DNA of 64,000 bases from Sporothrix humicola (lineage: Eukaryota > Ascomycota > Sordariomycetes > Ophiostomatales > Ophiostomataceae), in contig WNYE01000060.1 in NCBI GenBank assembly GCA_021396245.1, positions 1 to 64,000 of the forward strand, read 5' to 3'. The number at the start of each line of letters is the position of its first letter. Position 1 is the stretch's first letter. Position numbers and translations under genes: made by a program. Below, piece by piece: positions 32,580 to 44,100 of the stretch. The notes beneath the pieces were generated by a model that saw only the letters and a program-made list of their open reading frames with translations, had not been told where the DNA came from and did not search any database.

Positions 32580-35500
32580 CTACACAACCTCAGTTGGCCG
32601 GCGGTCACGACGACGTCCAAACAGCGTGTTCTTCCTACGGACAGCCGAGTCGCCCTGACCACTGCTCTCCGGCGTACCACTATCGTCGGGAAGAGGCGAC
32701 CTTGGAGAATCAGCGGCTCCCAGCGCGTCATTTCTGGCCTCCTTAAAGGCGTCACGCCGCTCGCGCCGCTTTTCTTCAATGCTCTCCTGGCTGAGGTGGC
32801 CGAATCCGTTGCGGCGGCGGAAAGTAGCCTCCATGAGCATGTTGCAGTCCAAAAGGTGACGAGGAAGACCCTGCACGACGCCAAACATCTCCATAGGATC
32901 AGACACAGCACGGATCTCCGACTCGCCAAGCTTGAAGATAGCCAACGCAACACGGAAGAGGGTTTTGCTGCCCTCGTAGAAGAAAATATCCCAGACACGC
33001 AGTGTGGTTTCAATAGGCAGCGTGCCAATGAAGCAGGACATGAACCATGCCGTCATGCAAAGCGTGATGGGAGGCAGGCGATCTGCTGACGGAGCGTCGG
33101 CCTTGTTTCCGCCAACCTTTGGTAACTTCATCTTGCGGCCAATGGTCCCCTGCTTTTGTACATCACGGTTGGCTGGTGTTGGGTCTTCCAGCTCACCTCC
33201 GATCTTGGCCCAGACGCCAGGCAACGATTCTTGCATAGTTGCCATGAGCACGCCCAGGTCGACCTTCGATCCTTCGAGGGACATCTCGTGGGTGCCAGGC
33301 AAAAAGATGCGCGTGATGACATTCAAAAGCCAGAAGCAGTGCTCTTCCGTCTCAACAAACAGGAGAAGCAGGCCGGCCAAGAAGTTCAAGCTTTGGCAGT
33401 ACCCGATGCGGGGGTTGTAAATTGAAAATGCGAGAAGGACGCGACGGAGCTTGGAGACAATCTTCGGCTCATCAGGGCGATCAACAGTAATGTCCATATT
33501 GGCCTTGGACGGGTTATCAGGATCTCCGTGGCCAGGTTGCTTGTCCCCAGAGAACTGGAAGGAGACGTTGTCGGGGAAAGTACGATGCAAGTCTCGCTCG
33601 ATAGACTCGACATCGACTTCTTTTGCCTCGCCACGGCCTGTACGCACAAGCAACTGCTTGTAAATGCCAGGATGCTTAGCAATAATGCTAGGCCCGCCAG
33701 CATAATAGAACCACGCGGCACCACGCCACTCTGGTGGGATTCCTTTGCGGATAAATCGCTTTGTCTTGACGCTCGGTGGTGGGAACCGGGTTGGTTTGTC
33801 TGTGATAAGGCCGGAATCGCGGAGGTATTGCACCCACTTTCTCCGTCGCCGGCCAATGTACTCGGTATAAGGGCCATTCCATGCATCGTATTGCTCGCGA
33901 GAAATGTACTGGTTGTGCTTGCGAAAGCCATAACGATCACGCATTTCCGGGTCGTCGGACTCGTCGTGGGGGCGGGCGAAGAGGGATGGTGCCTTGACCG
34001 AGTTGGGGCGGCTGTCGAGGGTTGTATTTAACTGTGGTGAAGAGAGCGGAGAAAGTTTGCCAGGGAGTTTGTCGTCCGCGTCCAGCATCTTGGCCGAGTC
34101 CCGTTTTTCTTTAGCGTCGTCCTGGTCCTCCGCCTTGGGAACAAGGAGTTGTTTGTTGTTCATGTGCTGCGTGACGAGTCCAAAGCCGCTATCTTTTGGT
34201 ACCGACGATGACAAGCCAGAATAACGAACGGGGCGTGGGGTGTCTAATGCTGTGTTCTCTGGTGATCCAATCCGCTTTGTGGAACGAGGGGGGATAGGTA
34301 ACGGATCACTCATAGCCTCCAGGATTTGCGAGTCGATCAAGCCAGATCCGTGAGCTTCATGTTCAGTACCCTGTGGGGCAGACGGTGTTTTGCTACCGTC
34401 ATGCTCAACATCGGTGAAGTCCTCATCACCAGAATCCTTGTTGTTCGTGTTCCCGCCGTAGGGGCCATCGTTGTCTTCTGCCCCAGTGGAATCGCCGAAG
34501 CCTTTCTCGTAGAGGCCCATAACATCATCGACACTCAGGCCTTCGTCGGTTCCAGGGGGAGCATTTGTGAACCACGACATGGACGTCCGTGAACTTGTCT
34601 TGGTGAGAACACTGCTGCGTGCTGTGCCAGCATCGGTAAAGACTGTCTTTTGTGCTGTCGAAGACGTCCATTGAGAACGGTAGCTAGACCGGCTCTCTTC
34701 TTCAGATCTTGCGAATGCCGGGTCACGTAGCTGGGACAAGCTCTGAGTGGCCAACAACTGGTGCCCAGAGCCGGCATTATTGCTTCCCGTACTGTCGGTA
34801 CGGCTATATGCAACAGGGGGCCGGGGGAGGCCGGGCGATATCACGCCGGTATTTTGTGATTGTTGTGCAGAGGGGGCGAGGGCGACACGATTAGGGCGGA
34901 CGTTGTCAGTTGACGGGCGGCGGGTAGCGGATGAGTATGTAGATGATGATTTGTTTGAAGATACAGACATGCCACGTGCCCGTTCGCGCGGCCAGGTTGA
35001 CTGGGTCGAGATTGTGGCAGCCGGCGCTGGGCTCTCTAGCTGGAGAGGGTCAGGCACATGAGAGCGGGTTGAGAGAGCAGGGAGAGCATCTCGCGGGGGC
35101 TGCTTGATGCTCAGCTGCCTGGGCCGGGAGAAGTTGCCAACAATCATGGCGCCTGGTGCCGCCGGAGGAGGCGGCGGTGCCTGAGGCTCGGGGGCTAGAG
35201 TGTGTGATGGGATTGAAGAAAGATTTGTGTCGGGGAGAGTGCCTTGGTTGTCGGAGGATGGAAGAGAATCGTCAGTCGAGCTTGATGTTCGTGCTGGCGC
35301 TATGTTGTTGGGCACGAATGGGTGTGAAGAAAGACCGGCGAAGCGAGGTGCAGCAGACGAGGAGGACGAGGATGGGGACCGTAGGAGAGACTTGGCTGCA
35401 AACGTGCTGTGTGTGGGCGAAATCGGGCTGGTGGGCGCGGTCGAAAAGCCTGCAGATGCAATTGATGTGTGAACAGACGACACGGGGACAGACCCTGTGA

Positions 35501-36038
35501 TATTGGACGAGCTGGAGTAGCTGTAGGCGGCCGAGCCGTTGGCCAGTGAAGCCCAACGAGGCGAGACAGGAGACGTCGGTGATCGAGGGAGAGGTGAAAG
35601 ATGGGAGGGAGGTCGGGTACTGCCGTCGTTATCGGAGTCGCCACCGTCGAGGCCTTCGTCAAAGCTATCGTCAAAGTCGAATTTATTTTTGTGCGACTGC
35701 GTCCGGGGCGAGCCAAGCAGAGTGCGTCCAGTCGTTTTGCCGCTGCTACTTGTGCTGCTGCTGCCCTTTTCGCGTGTGTGAATGCGAGGCTGCTGTTGTT
35801 GGCTGCCATTGGCAGCAGGAGAAGCACCCTCGTCGAAACGCAGGGGCTCCACGTCTGAGGCAGTATCTTGGTGTTTCGTAGGGGGCTGGTTCTGTCGCAG
35901 GCGGCTCGCAAACAAGCCGAAGTCGCGGTTCCTCGAACTCTGCCGCCGCCTAAACGACGCTGCTGTGGGCGAGGAAGACGATGCCGGGCCTTCAACATCA
36001 CCAGCATAAGCCGGGTCGTCGTGCTCCTGATAAGCCAT
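32580..36038 (-). CDS. TBC-domain Rab GTPase-activating protein, Msb3/Gyp3-like
   Basis: A single-exon frame of 1152 residues starting at the ATG of MAYQEHDDP (Kozak A at -3). The open frame extends upstream but has no earlier ATG. The first ~690 residues are Ser/Thr/Pro-rich and disordered, with poly-Ser, poly-Gln and poly-Pro runs. Next comes D-R-Y-G-F-R-K-H-N-Q-Y-I-S, then the TBC domain from 767 (IPPEWRGAAW). The arginine finger sits in I-E-R-D-L-H-R-T (R819) and the glutamine finger in G-Y-C-Q-S (Q882). TBC proteins speed GTP hydrolysis on Rabs; Msb3/Msb4 act on Sec4-class Rabs in polarised secretion. About 45 residues rich in Lys, Asp and Pro interrupt the domain at about 948-990. TBC assignment is firm; Msb3/Gyp3 orthology is from remembered motif similarity. 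Confidence 0.88.
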   Translation of the reverse strand: MAYQEHDDPAYAGDVEGPASSSSPTAASFRRRQSSRNRDFGLFASRLRQNQPPTKHQDTASDVEPLRFDEGASPAANGSQQQQPRIHTREKGSSSTSSSGKTTGRTLLGSPRTQSHKNKFDFDDSFDEGLDGGDSDNDGSTRPPSHLSPLPRSPTSPVSPRWASLANGSAAYSYSSSSNITGSVPVSSVHTSIASAGFSTAPTSPISPTHSTFAAKSLLRSPSSSSSSAAPRFAGLSSHPFVPNNIAPARTSSSTDDSLPSSDNQGTLPDTNLSSIPSHTLAPEPQAPPPPPAAPGAMIVGNFSRPRQLSIKQPPRDALPALSTRSHVPDPLQLESPAPAATISTQSTWPRERARGMSVSSNKSSSTYSSATRRPSTDNVRPNRVALAPSAQQSQNTGVISPGLPRPPVAYSRTDSTGSNNAGSGHQLLATQSLSQLRDPAFARSEEESRSSYRSQWTSSTAQKTVFTDAGTARSSVLTKTSSRTSMSWFTNAPPGTDEGLSVDDVMGLYEKGFGDSTGAEDNDGPYGGNTNNKDSGDEDFTDVEHDGSKTPSAPQGTEHEAHGSGLIDSQILEAMSDPLPIPPRSTKRIGSPENTALDTPRPVRYSGLSSSVPKDSGFGLVTQHMNNKQLLVPKAEDQDDAKEKRDSAKMLDADDKLPGKLSPLSSPQLNTTLDSRPNSVKAPSLFARPHDESDDPEMRDRYGFRKHNQYISREQYDAWNGPYTEYIGRRRRKWVQYLRDSGLITDKPTRFPPPSVKTKRFIRKGIPPEWRGAAWFYYAGGPSIIAKHPGIYKQLLVRTGRGEAKEVDVESIERDLHRTFPDNVSFQFSGDKQPGHGDPDNPSKANMDITVDRPDEPKIVSKLRRVLLAFSIYNPRIGYCQSLNFLAGLLLLFVETEEHCFWLLNVITRIFLPGTHEMSLEGSKVDLGVLMATMQESLPGVWAKIGGELEDPTPANRDVQKQGTIGRKMKLPKVGGNKADAPSADRLPPITLCMTAWFMSCFIGTLPIETTLRVWDIFFYEGSKTLFRVALAIFKLGESEIRAVSDPMEMFGVVQGLPRHLLDCNMLMEATFRRRNGFGHLSQESIEEKRRERRDAFKEARNDALGAADSPRSPLPDDSGTPESSGQGDSAVRRKNTLFGRRRDRRPTEVV

Positions 36039-39000
36039 TGTCGCCAATGTGGCCTCGCCACATGCTGCAGCAGGAGTGTCGACTAGCCAAAATGTTGCGA
36101 GAAGCTGCAAGAGTGACGAGAACAAGACGAAAGAAGCTTAATGGCAAGACGTGCCTTAGTGGATGTGGGAGCGAGGGGACGGATTGGTTTTATGAACTGG
36201 AAATGGAGCATTTTCAGCTTTCTACGGTGTGCCCAGTGGGCTCAGTATTTTTGTTGCTTTTTTCATGTTGATTTTTTCTCGTTCTTGCCTAATCCATGCG
36301 GACGTGCATGCTTTGTTTTTTATTGACTTCCAGGGGTGGGAAGGAGCGGATGTGCTCAAAGCGTGGGCGTAGCGCTGTGGTGCGAGGAGCAGTAACACCA
36401 GCGGCAGGCGCGTGGCGTACGCGCTGTTAGTGCCGCAAATTAGTGCCAGAACTTATGTCGCGTCTGGAACGGCGCACGGGAACGCAATCTGCCTCGATGG
36501 TGGGCTGCTTGGTGCCATGGCAGGACCGTAGGGAAATTGTGTTTTACAGCGGGGAGGAGCGACTTCCAAACACTTCGCAGATGGCGCTATTGCAGGGCAA
36601 GGACCGGAAGCTGCGTTGGGAGTCCCACACAGGAATCCCCTAGCGGCCGCGAAATGTCTCGGCGGGTCTTGTGCAAGACTGACTCTGAGGCAGGCATGGA
36701 GAGGAACCAACTTGCAACCTTCAGGAGGGCCGGCAGGTGGGTCGCCAGTTCGCCAGAGGTTTTTGCAGTAGTGTGCAGCCTCAGGAAAGAGCAATCGAGC
36801 TCGATCTTGCATGCCGAGTGAATATGCAAGGAGGCAGGAGCGATGCAGGAGAAAGTACAGAAAAATAGGGATGAGCAGGAGAACAACCAAACAGCACGGC
36901 TACTATGTAAAAGAAGAAACTGGATGACTGGCCCAACAAGCACAAACAACTTGGCAAGCGAGCCATATTCCAAGGGCAGCAAGCAGGGGCAGATATGGGG
37001 AAGCACTCATCGACATGGACCAGGGCTGCTCTGGCGTACATTGCACAAGACAGGAGCATATCCTTCCATCATTCCATGAGAACCATTAGACGAAAGGACA
37101 GACGACAATAGCGTACAAAGCGCCGTGTGAAAAGCAGACTGGACGAAATATACTGAGTCCATCGAACAATCGGTATCATGTAATCGTATATGTAGACAGG
37201 TGAACGTCCTGGCTGCCGCCAACAGCTGGTGTTCTGGTCAGGGGGCGCCGCCACTTTGTTTCACGTTGCTGATCGTTGTGGACAGCAGTTCGGCAGGCGA
37301 TTTCTGAACATAATAGCGCATACCACCAACGCCGCCAGAGAAGGCGTTGGAGCTCCCGGTAAACCAAGACACGTGATTGGTCAGACCGGCCAATATTGGT
37401 GGTCACCAAATCCGAAAGTCAATAAAGGACATGTTCGAGAAGAAGAAAGCACGGCAAACAACGCAAAAGGTAGGCACGACCGACCTCCAAACTGGCGAGC
37501 AATTACCTGCTACAAGCCACCAAAAGCCACCAAAATATCAGGCGAGCGATGCATTTCTCCCTTGGCTCGAAGCCACGGCGACGCCAGAAAAGGGCTCACC
37601 AGTGAACATAGTGCACATGTGAGAAACGCCGTGTGGCTGCAGAATAACAAGATCACAAAAGTGATGGATATGATACAGTGGACGGAGTACTTCGGACGTC
37701 GATTCCTGGTGCCCATTGCGACTAAAATCAGAAGGAGTCACATACCTGCCTCGGGCCTGAGCACTCCTTCATTCCCTCATTTCGACGCACTCTGAGCATG
37801 ACAAAAGAAAAGAAAGAAGGAAAGCGCGACCCGCAGCTTCGGTTCAGGAAAGCATTCCGCGGCGCTGAGGCACGATAACCATACTGCCCCGATTGAGTCT
37901 CATTTCCCAAACTCCAGATGACCAGGCTCTCATCTCGTTCTCTGTGCGAAGTAGCAAGAGGCTGTTGTTGTGGTTCCCACGACTCCCCACGCACACAACG
38001 TTGTGGCAGCGGCTGTCGAGCCGAATAAGCACACTGTCGCGTTCCCCGACACCACCTCTGTCAGGATCAGTTGAGGGCCAGGATACCAGGATGCGTCAAG
38101 GATGTAGCCGGGGTTGCACCTTCCAGAAGGAAAATTTTTGCTTCCTGTGGAGGAGGTTGTGGAGGCCCTTCACGCTGACAGAGCGGCTCTGACAATTTCT
38201 TTGCATGTCAAAATTTCGCTTCCAACTCTTTCTCCGCTTCCTCTCCGAATTCGCGAATCTGTCCTCCGTCCCCTGAAGAAACCGTCACGATGAAAACAAA
38301 TCAACGTCTTAAGACTCTGTACGAAGCACGCTGTACATACTTCTCTCGTTTCTACCTCAACCACAACAATCCGCCTGTTTTTTGGGGGGCTTTTTTCTTG
38401 GTTTTTCGTCCCTCCATTGCCCTTCAATTTTGCATCTCTTGAGAATATCTTGCTCACCGAGCCATCGTCTCGGTAGGAATTGCCTTGTCTCACGCGGCAC
38501 AATTTTTGCTTTTGGCTGTGGAAATCACCAACATGGACGCGGTCCAAACACAACAGGTCATGCAATCAAACCTTACAAAACCAACACATTGCATGCCTCT
38601 TCATCACAACTTGTCCGGGGTAATACGTTTAGAACTCAGACCGGCATGGAGGATCAATCAGCCACCAGCTTCTGCTGTCGACAATCACTCAAATACTCAT
38701 TTCCCAAGACACGATACCACCACGGCAGAGAATATCTTCATCGACAGGCACACGGCTCACATACAGACACATTCTGCCTTGCGCTTCTGCCTTTCGCAAA
38801 TTGATGAAGAACGACGATCCCGTCACCAAACCACCGCGGCCCAGCGGCAGCGGGTGGCACATCTCTTTGACGTCACGGAAATGACCTCTTCGGTAGCTGT
38901 TTGTGTGTGTCTGCGCGTGCGCCAGAAGCTAGTGACGCGCCAACAACGCGTCATGAAGTGGAGGTTGCCGCGAACCAAAAACTTCTTTTTTCCTCTTTCC

Positions 39001-40250
39001 CCTCATTTCTCATTTCACCATCTGTGGTTTTCGGCTTCTGCTCTTGTTTTTGGAACGGGCTTTGCGTTTCCATCGTGTGTCTTCCATTTGGTCTCTGTTT
39101 CATTCTTTGGCTGTCTTCGTTGCAGAAGTCTGCAATATGATCAACAAAACACATTGAAATCATCCAAAGTTGGTCCAATGCTGTGGCGATGGTGGCGGCC
39201 TAAGCAAGCAATCTGGCGAGACCAACTGCCCCAAAGGAGGCAGTATGTGCTTCTGTCCTCCTGATCCAATTGTCAGGTTGAACGACCTGCAAAACGAGCA
39301 GGCCTATCGTGTGGGTGCACGACTTACATTCAACAACATTCGAGTGAATGCGATACTTTTGTCAATTTGAAGCACGTGATATTATCTTAAGGCCGATAAG
39401 ACCCACCCACTGCCTCCTGTCAACAGCTGCCACGCCCTACAGGTGGATGAATAGCTTCATTTTCGAGCCTCTCCCTGAAAGATTGGCCTCTAGCCAATCA
39501 CAGCGCCTGAAAGAGGCCCGACAGGTACCACGCCCTCCCCATTGCCTGGCAGAGGTGGTGCACAGACCATCTTGCGGTTCCTGCTTGCCGTCCCCAAAAA
39601 AAGAAACGACGTGCTTTACAAGCGCAATGTGGGTGCAGAAGCAAGTATCTGTAAGACACCGCTACCAGAGCTGCACCCACACCTCTTCCATCCGGTTCCC
39701 CTTTTTGCGCCCGCGCAAGGGAGAACAGACAAGAAACAAGAGACGTGCGATGGTGCCTCTCACCTCGAGTGGCCTAGGCCAGGGCAACGGAGCTTGAGCT
39801 CCCCCTCTCCCCTCTCCTCCCCTCCTCCGTGCTCTTACGCCTTCAGCTTTCCCACCTTCCTTCCCGTTCTTCCCTTCCATTGCGCCTTCCCTCCCCCTTT
39901 TCCCTCTTTCTTTTCTCTTTCTTTCTTTGTTGGTAGTGTGCGCCGTTCCTTCCTACCTTTCCAGCCGCTTCTTTTTCCCACCTGCCGTGACGGCGCCGCC
40001 TCCCAGTAGCACGCTGTAGTTTACCGTAGTCTCACGTAGAAGACCTGCTCGCTCTTTCCCCCAAGAGTACGGTCGTCCCTCTTCCCCTTCTTGCTGTCTC
40101 TTTCCTTCTTTTCCTCTTCTTTCTTCTTTTTTCCTCCTCTGTTGCTATCTTTCAAGCTGTTGCATCACGATTTCCACCCAAAACTACTACCAAAAAACGC
40201 CGAATTCGACCAATTGGCCTTCGAAAGCCGCCGTTTTACCATCTTTAAAC
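36039..40250. other. 4.2-kb region without a recognisable gene, between divergent genes
   Basis: Lies upstream of both the TBC gene (-) and the acidic-protein gene (+). 39,790-40,250 is strongly C/T-rich on +, the likely leader of the acidic-protein gene. Three CCAAT/ATTGG pentamers fall within 37,376-37,399, next to a CACGTG at 37,370. Another CACGTG at 39,373 is followed by a TTATC...GATAAG pair. An inverted CCAAT repeat is at 39,481-39,499. Open frames present (for example 38,485-39,264) start at non-ATG codons and resemble no family. Confidence 0.5.
39481..39499. promoter_or_regulatory. Inverted CCAAT-box repeat GATTGGC-N5-GCCAATC
   Basis: A perfect 7-bp inverted repeat with a 5-nt spacer places two CCAAT boxes head to head, about 770 bp upstream of the acidic-protein gene. 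An overlapping 7-bp stem GGCCTCT/AGAGGCC spans 39,485-39,518. CCAAT boxes are bound by the Hap/NF-Y complex; occupancy here is inferred. Confidence 0.35.
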
Positions 40251-41153
40251 ATGTCTACCCGCAAGAGGAAGCAGGAGCAGGAGGAGGAGGAGGAATTCCT
40301 CTCCCTCCCCAGTGGTGACGAGGAAGAAGAGGAGTAAGTGACTGCCTTCTTGTTTTGTCCTTTTTATGTCTTTTTTTGTCGTCATTTCGAGTGTTTTCAA
40401 TTCCTTTGTTGCTGTTGAACCTCGAATATCGTGCCTGGGATCTGTCTAAGTCGCAATTGGTCCATGCTTTGTTGCCATTGTTGTTGGCCAGCAGCTCAGC
40501 GACGGAATGCGACAGGATGCGCCTTCACATCTCGCAGCCCCATCCAATCGCGGTCCAGTGCAATGTTTTGCGCAAAAGACTGCAATGGTTATTGTTCTTG
40601 CGACGGGCAGCTCATTCTCGTGCGCATCCGGCTGTGCCGGTGTCGGAGGACTGCAATTATGGATGCATTGCTGACAATTGGCCTCTCCACTTAGGTTCGA
40701 GGATGAGGAGGACTACGAAGAAGGCGATGACGATGACGAGGATGAGGAGGAGGAAGAGGAGGAGGAGGGCGATGAAGAAGATGGCGATGAAGGCGACGAT
40801 GCCGCCGCCAAGCCTGGTAAGTTGAAACAAGTGGAATCCGAGATACGGCATTGATCGCACAGTTCTCATGCTGACATACCATAACAGCTGCCCCTCCCAA
40901 GAAAAAGCAAAAGGTCGCCTCCGCAGAGGACGGCGATGAGAACGGCGATGCCGCTGAGGGCGACGATGCTGAAGAGGACGATGAGGACGCCGACGAGCCT
41001 GAGGAGCCTGAGGAGCTTGATGGTGACGCCGAGGCTGAGGCCAATGGCGACGCCGATGACGACCTCGTCAAGAAGGCTGCCACCAAGACGGATGCTCCTG
41101 TTGTCGCTGACGGCGAGGACGAGGTTGCAGCCGGCGCCGATGAGGAAGAGTAG
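40251..41153 (+). CDS. Highly acidic nuclear-type protein, unrecognised family
   Basis: Three exons, 40251-40333, 40695-40816 and 40888-41153, give 156 residues. The donors are GTAAGT in both introns; intron 1 is long (361 bp), intron 2 is 71 bp. The start is basic (STRKRK), followed by poly-Glu runs, then a 50-residue Glu/Asp stretch and the segment P-K-K-K-Q-K-V (72-78). That segment differs by one residue from the classical monopartite nuclear localisation signal. The C-terminal half is again Asp/Glu/Ala-rich and ends in DEEE. The composition is that of histone-binding or prothymosin-like proteins, but I see no CHZ motif or other named domain, so no function is assigned. Splice phases (2 then 1) both restore the frame. 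Confidence 0.75.
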
Positions 41154-44100
41154 GACACGGTGCCATCCAACAAACATCAACAGTCGTTACTCCACTGCGC
41201 CGAGCGTTTCGCTACCACCAATGGCCTGGCGTTGACCGTGTTTTGCTACTGTCCCGTTCTGTCGTGCCGGCCGGACACTATGCCGTGCCCTTTGTATTAA
41301 ACCGCATCCTGTCTTTAATCTAGAACTTGTCTTGATTTTATCCAGAAGAAAATCCGATGCTATTTGGCAACAAAAGCTGGTCCTCATATATAGCATTGAG
41401 TCTCTTTTGACACATTAACACAACATGTCTCGCATGCACCAAAACTCTATTCTGGCTTTCCAAATCGCGCGAGAACGGGACCGTGCTGACGGTGTATGCT
41501 CTCTTACCTGCTTAAACCACTTTTTGGGGTTGTTATCTTGATACGGGATGGACGAGTGAACTGGCTTTCTTTGAGAACATGAGTGCAATGAAGACAAGGC
41601 AACAAAGCCAATGCGGATCATTCTACATGGTTGTGAGAAAGAACGTTGACGAATCTAAACATACGAAAAAACAATACAATGAACTTGATGTACTAGAATG
41701 ATAATGAATAGAATTATTTGATGTTTATTTTTATTTCTATTTTTATTCCTACTTCGACTTCGCAGTGTTTTTTTTTGTTTTTTTTTTTTTGCCTCAAAGA
41801 AGAAAAGCAAAACAAATAAATACAAGTCAACACCAGATATTCCCCAAAGACAGCTGCTGTCCCCTATGACTCGCAATCTTTTTCAACCAACTACACCAAT
41901 TAATCAGGATGCCATTGACTTAGATTAATATGGGAGCAACTGTTCACTCATTTTTTTGTTGGTTTTTATCATCCGCAGATAGCTCCCTGGAAATTGTTCA
42001 ACACACCCAAAAGTATTGGAAACTTCAAGTCCACAACAAGGATTATCGCACGGCTGTGCTCCGTCTCCGGATTCCTAAACCCGCACACCCGGTCCATTCA
42101 TTGGCGTGTGTGGTATTCGCCAGCGATAATTTGTTGTTAATTGATTTGCCAACCACAGCAATCGATATGAAAGCACATGAAAATAATGATAACGTACTGC
42201 GAAGACATTGTATGTGATGTATTTCCCGCATTTTGATCGATTCCACGTTAAACTGAAAAGCAGACACTTGCATGCCCTTTCTTGATAATGTGATGTGTCA
42301 TACACCTGTGCCACCACACTTTGAGGAATGGCAGCAGCATTGCAACTCTGAACCCTTGATAGATGGGCTGGCATGTCCTGATGTTATCTCCAAGTACGGC
42401 CATACTCAATGACACCCTGTCCCTTCACAGTTCATAACACCATCAAGATCGTTAAGTAGACTTACTGCAAGCTTGTCAATCTCGATTCGTACTTTTCTAC
42501 CGACCCCGCGGTCTGCTTCTCGGAGACACAAGCACAAGCATTTCCGGTGAGAAGGATCCCGAGCACAAGCCTTTGGCCTTGTGACTATCCCATTGCGTGC
42601 ATACACATATCGATGTATTGTCGCTGGCTGTGTTCGATAGGCTGCGTGTTTGCCATTGTGCACCGCAGGGCCAAAATTCGGGGCCAAAACCTCAGAGCCC
42701 GCTGCAATGTGCGCGGTCTTTGATCTGCATTTATTTTCTTGCTGGACACACATTTTCTTTGACACCGGTTATAGTTTCTCTTTTAACCCGTGAGATGCTG
42801 TGTATCGCAAAGGGAGGGGAGGGGCGATGAATACACGCGGAACTTTGCCGGTTGATACAGACCCAGGGCTGCTGTCCGCCCAAGAGAAGATTCCCACGAC
42901 ACATGGGTATCTTAGAACCCTTCCTGCTCCCCATGGCTAGGACATATTTGATAGTTTGCCGACACCCCAAGCGGCTGATTGCCCCTCTTGGCGTGAGATG
43001 GCTTGAGTGATACCACTTTATTTATGAATTGCTGTGTCTTGACGAGGCCTTGAACTTGGCAAAAGTATCTAGGGTTTTCAAGTACCTTGAATTACTTCAT
43101 TACCAACATAAAGGGATGGTCATTAAAGTTACATAACGACAGTTTTAGGACGCTCCTCTGCAATTCATTCTCCAGAAGACGGCGTGTAGAGCAGCTGTGA
43201 CATTACACGGCTTAAGGCATGCACAAACCGTATACTTACTGAGAACGTCTCTTTGGCAGGCGAGAACATATTTTTGTCTTTCCTATTCTGTATTTCTTAT
43301 CAATATAGCGGCAGCAAGGACATGGTGCATGCTGTAGCTTTTATTATCGGGCTAAACGGTTGGACGAGACGGGTATCGAGGCAGTTCACCAGCTCGAATT
43401 CTCTGCTTTCAACGGCTGCTGACATGCTTCTGACAGCGACGTATCACGAGAGCACATACTACAAAAATCCTCACTCTCAAATAACCAGTCCTGACCGGTC
43501 CATTGATCTTTTGCGTGCCCCACCATATGCCTTGACTTGGGGGGCTCACATCTCTTTCTCCCTGTCCATAAAGTTAGCCGGGCACCCGTAACCACAGCAG
43601 AATGACTTGTATATGGCCACAACGAGGGATCAACGAGGTCTAGGTGAGTCTTATTTGGCTGAGTGGGTGGGTAGCTCAATGGTGAGATCAAAAGACCAAA
43701 GAAAAATGCACAAGAAACATCCCGAAACTTTCCTTAGGTGGCGAGTCATATCACGGTGATACGGAGACTCTGCCCCTTCTCGATCTAATTTATCACACCT
43801 TGCCCACAACATCATTCTGGGTTTTCTAGGTCATGTAGAAGAGAATAAATACAAAAGGCAGAGTGAGACGCTTTGTATTACTGCTTTCGCAGTGCTGACA
43901 CACAGCCCGGAATTTAAATACGTTGAGTATTTCGACATCACGGAATGGTGTTGACATCGATAATTTGTGGATGAAGCGGACGTGTCATCCGACGATTCTG
44001 TAAACAGGTTGGAGACTAACGACTAACGACAATACCGATTGCAATATGAGAGAGAGCTAGGTAGACGAGGACGGTAGGCTATGAATAAGATGCCGCCAGG

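Noticed and set aside
36039..36125. Extending the TBC protein 29 residues upstream
   Set aside because: The upstream frame has no ATG (its first codon is TTG); the ATG at 36,036-36,038 has a good Kozak context.
38485..39264. 259-codon frame on +
   Set aside because: It begins at TTG, mixes compositions along its length and matches no family; likely chance in noncoding DNA.
39486..39500. 15-bp identity with 62,856-62,870 (GCCTCTAGCCAATCA)
   Set aside because: A few 15-mer matches are expected by chance in 64 kb on two strands; both contain CCAAT, but no further similarity extends the match.
41690..41800. T-rich tract as a retroelement poly(A) tail
   Set aside because: No adjacent reverse-transcriptase remnant or target-site duplication could be seen; a simple low-complexity tract explains it.
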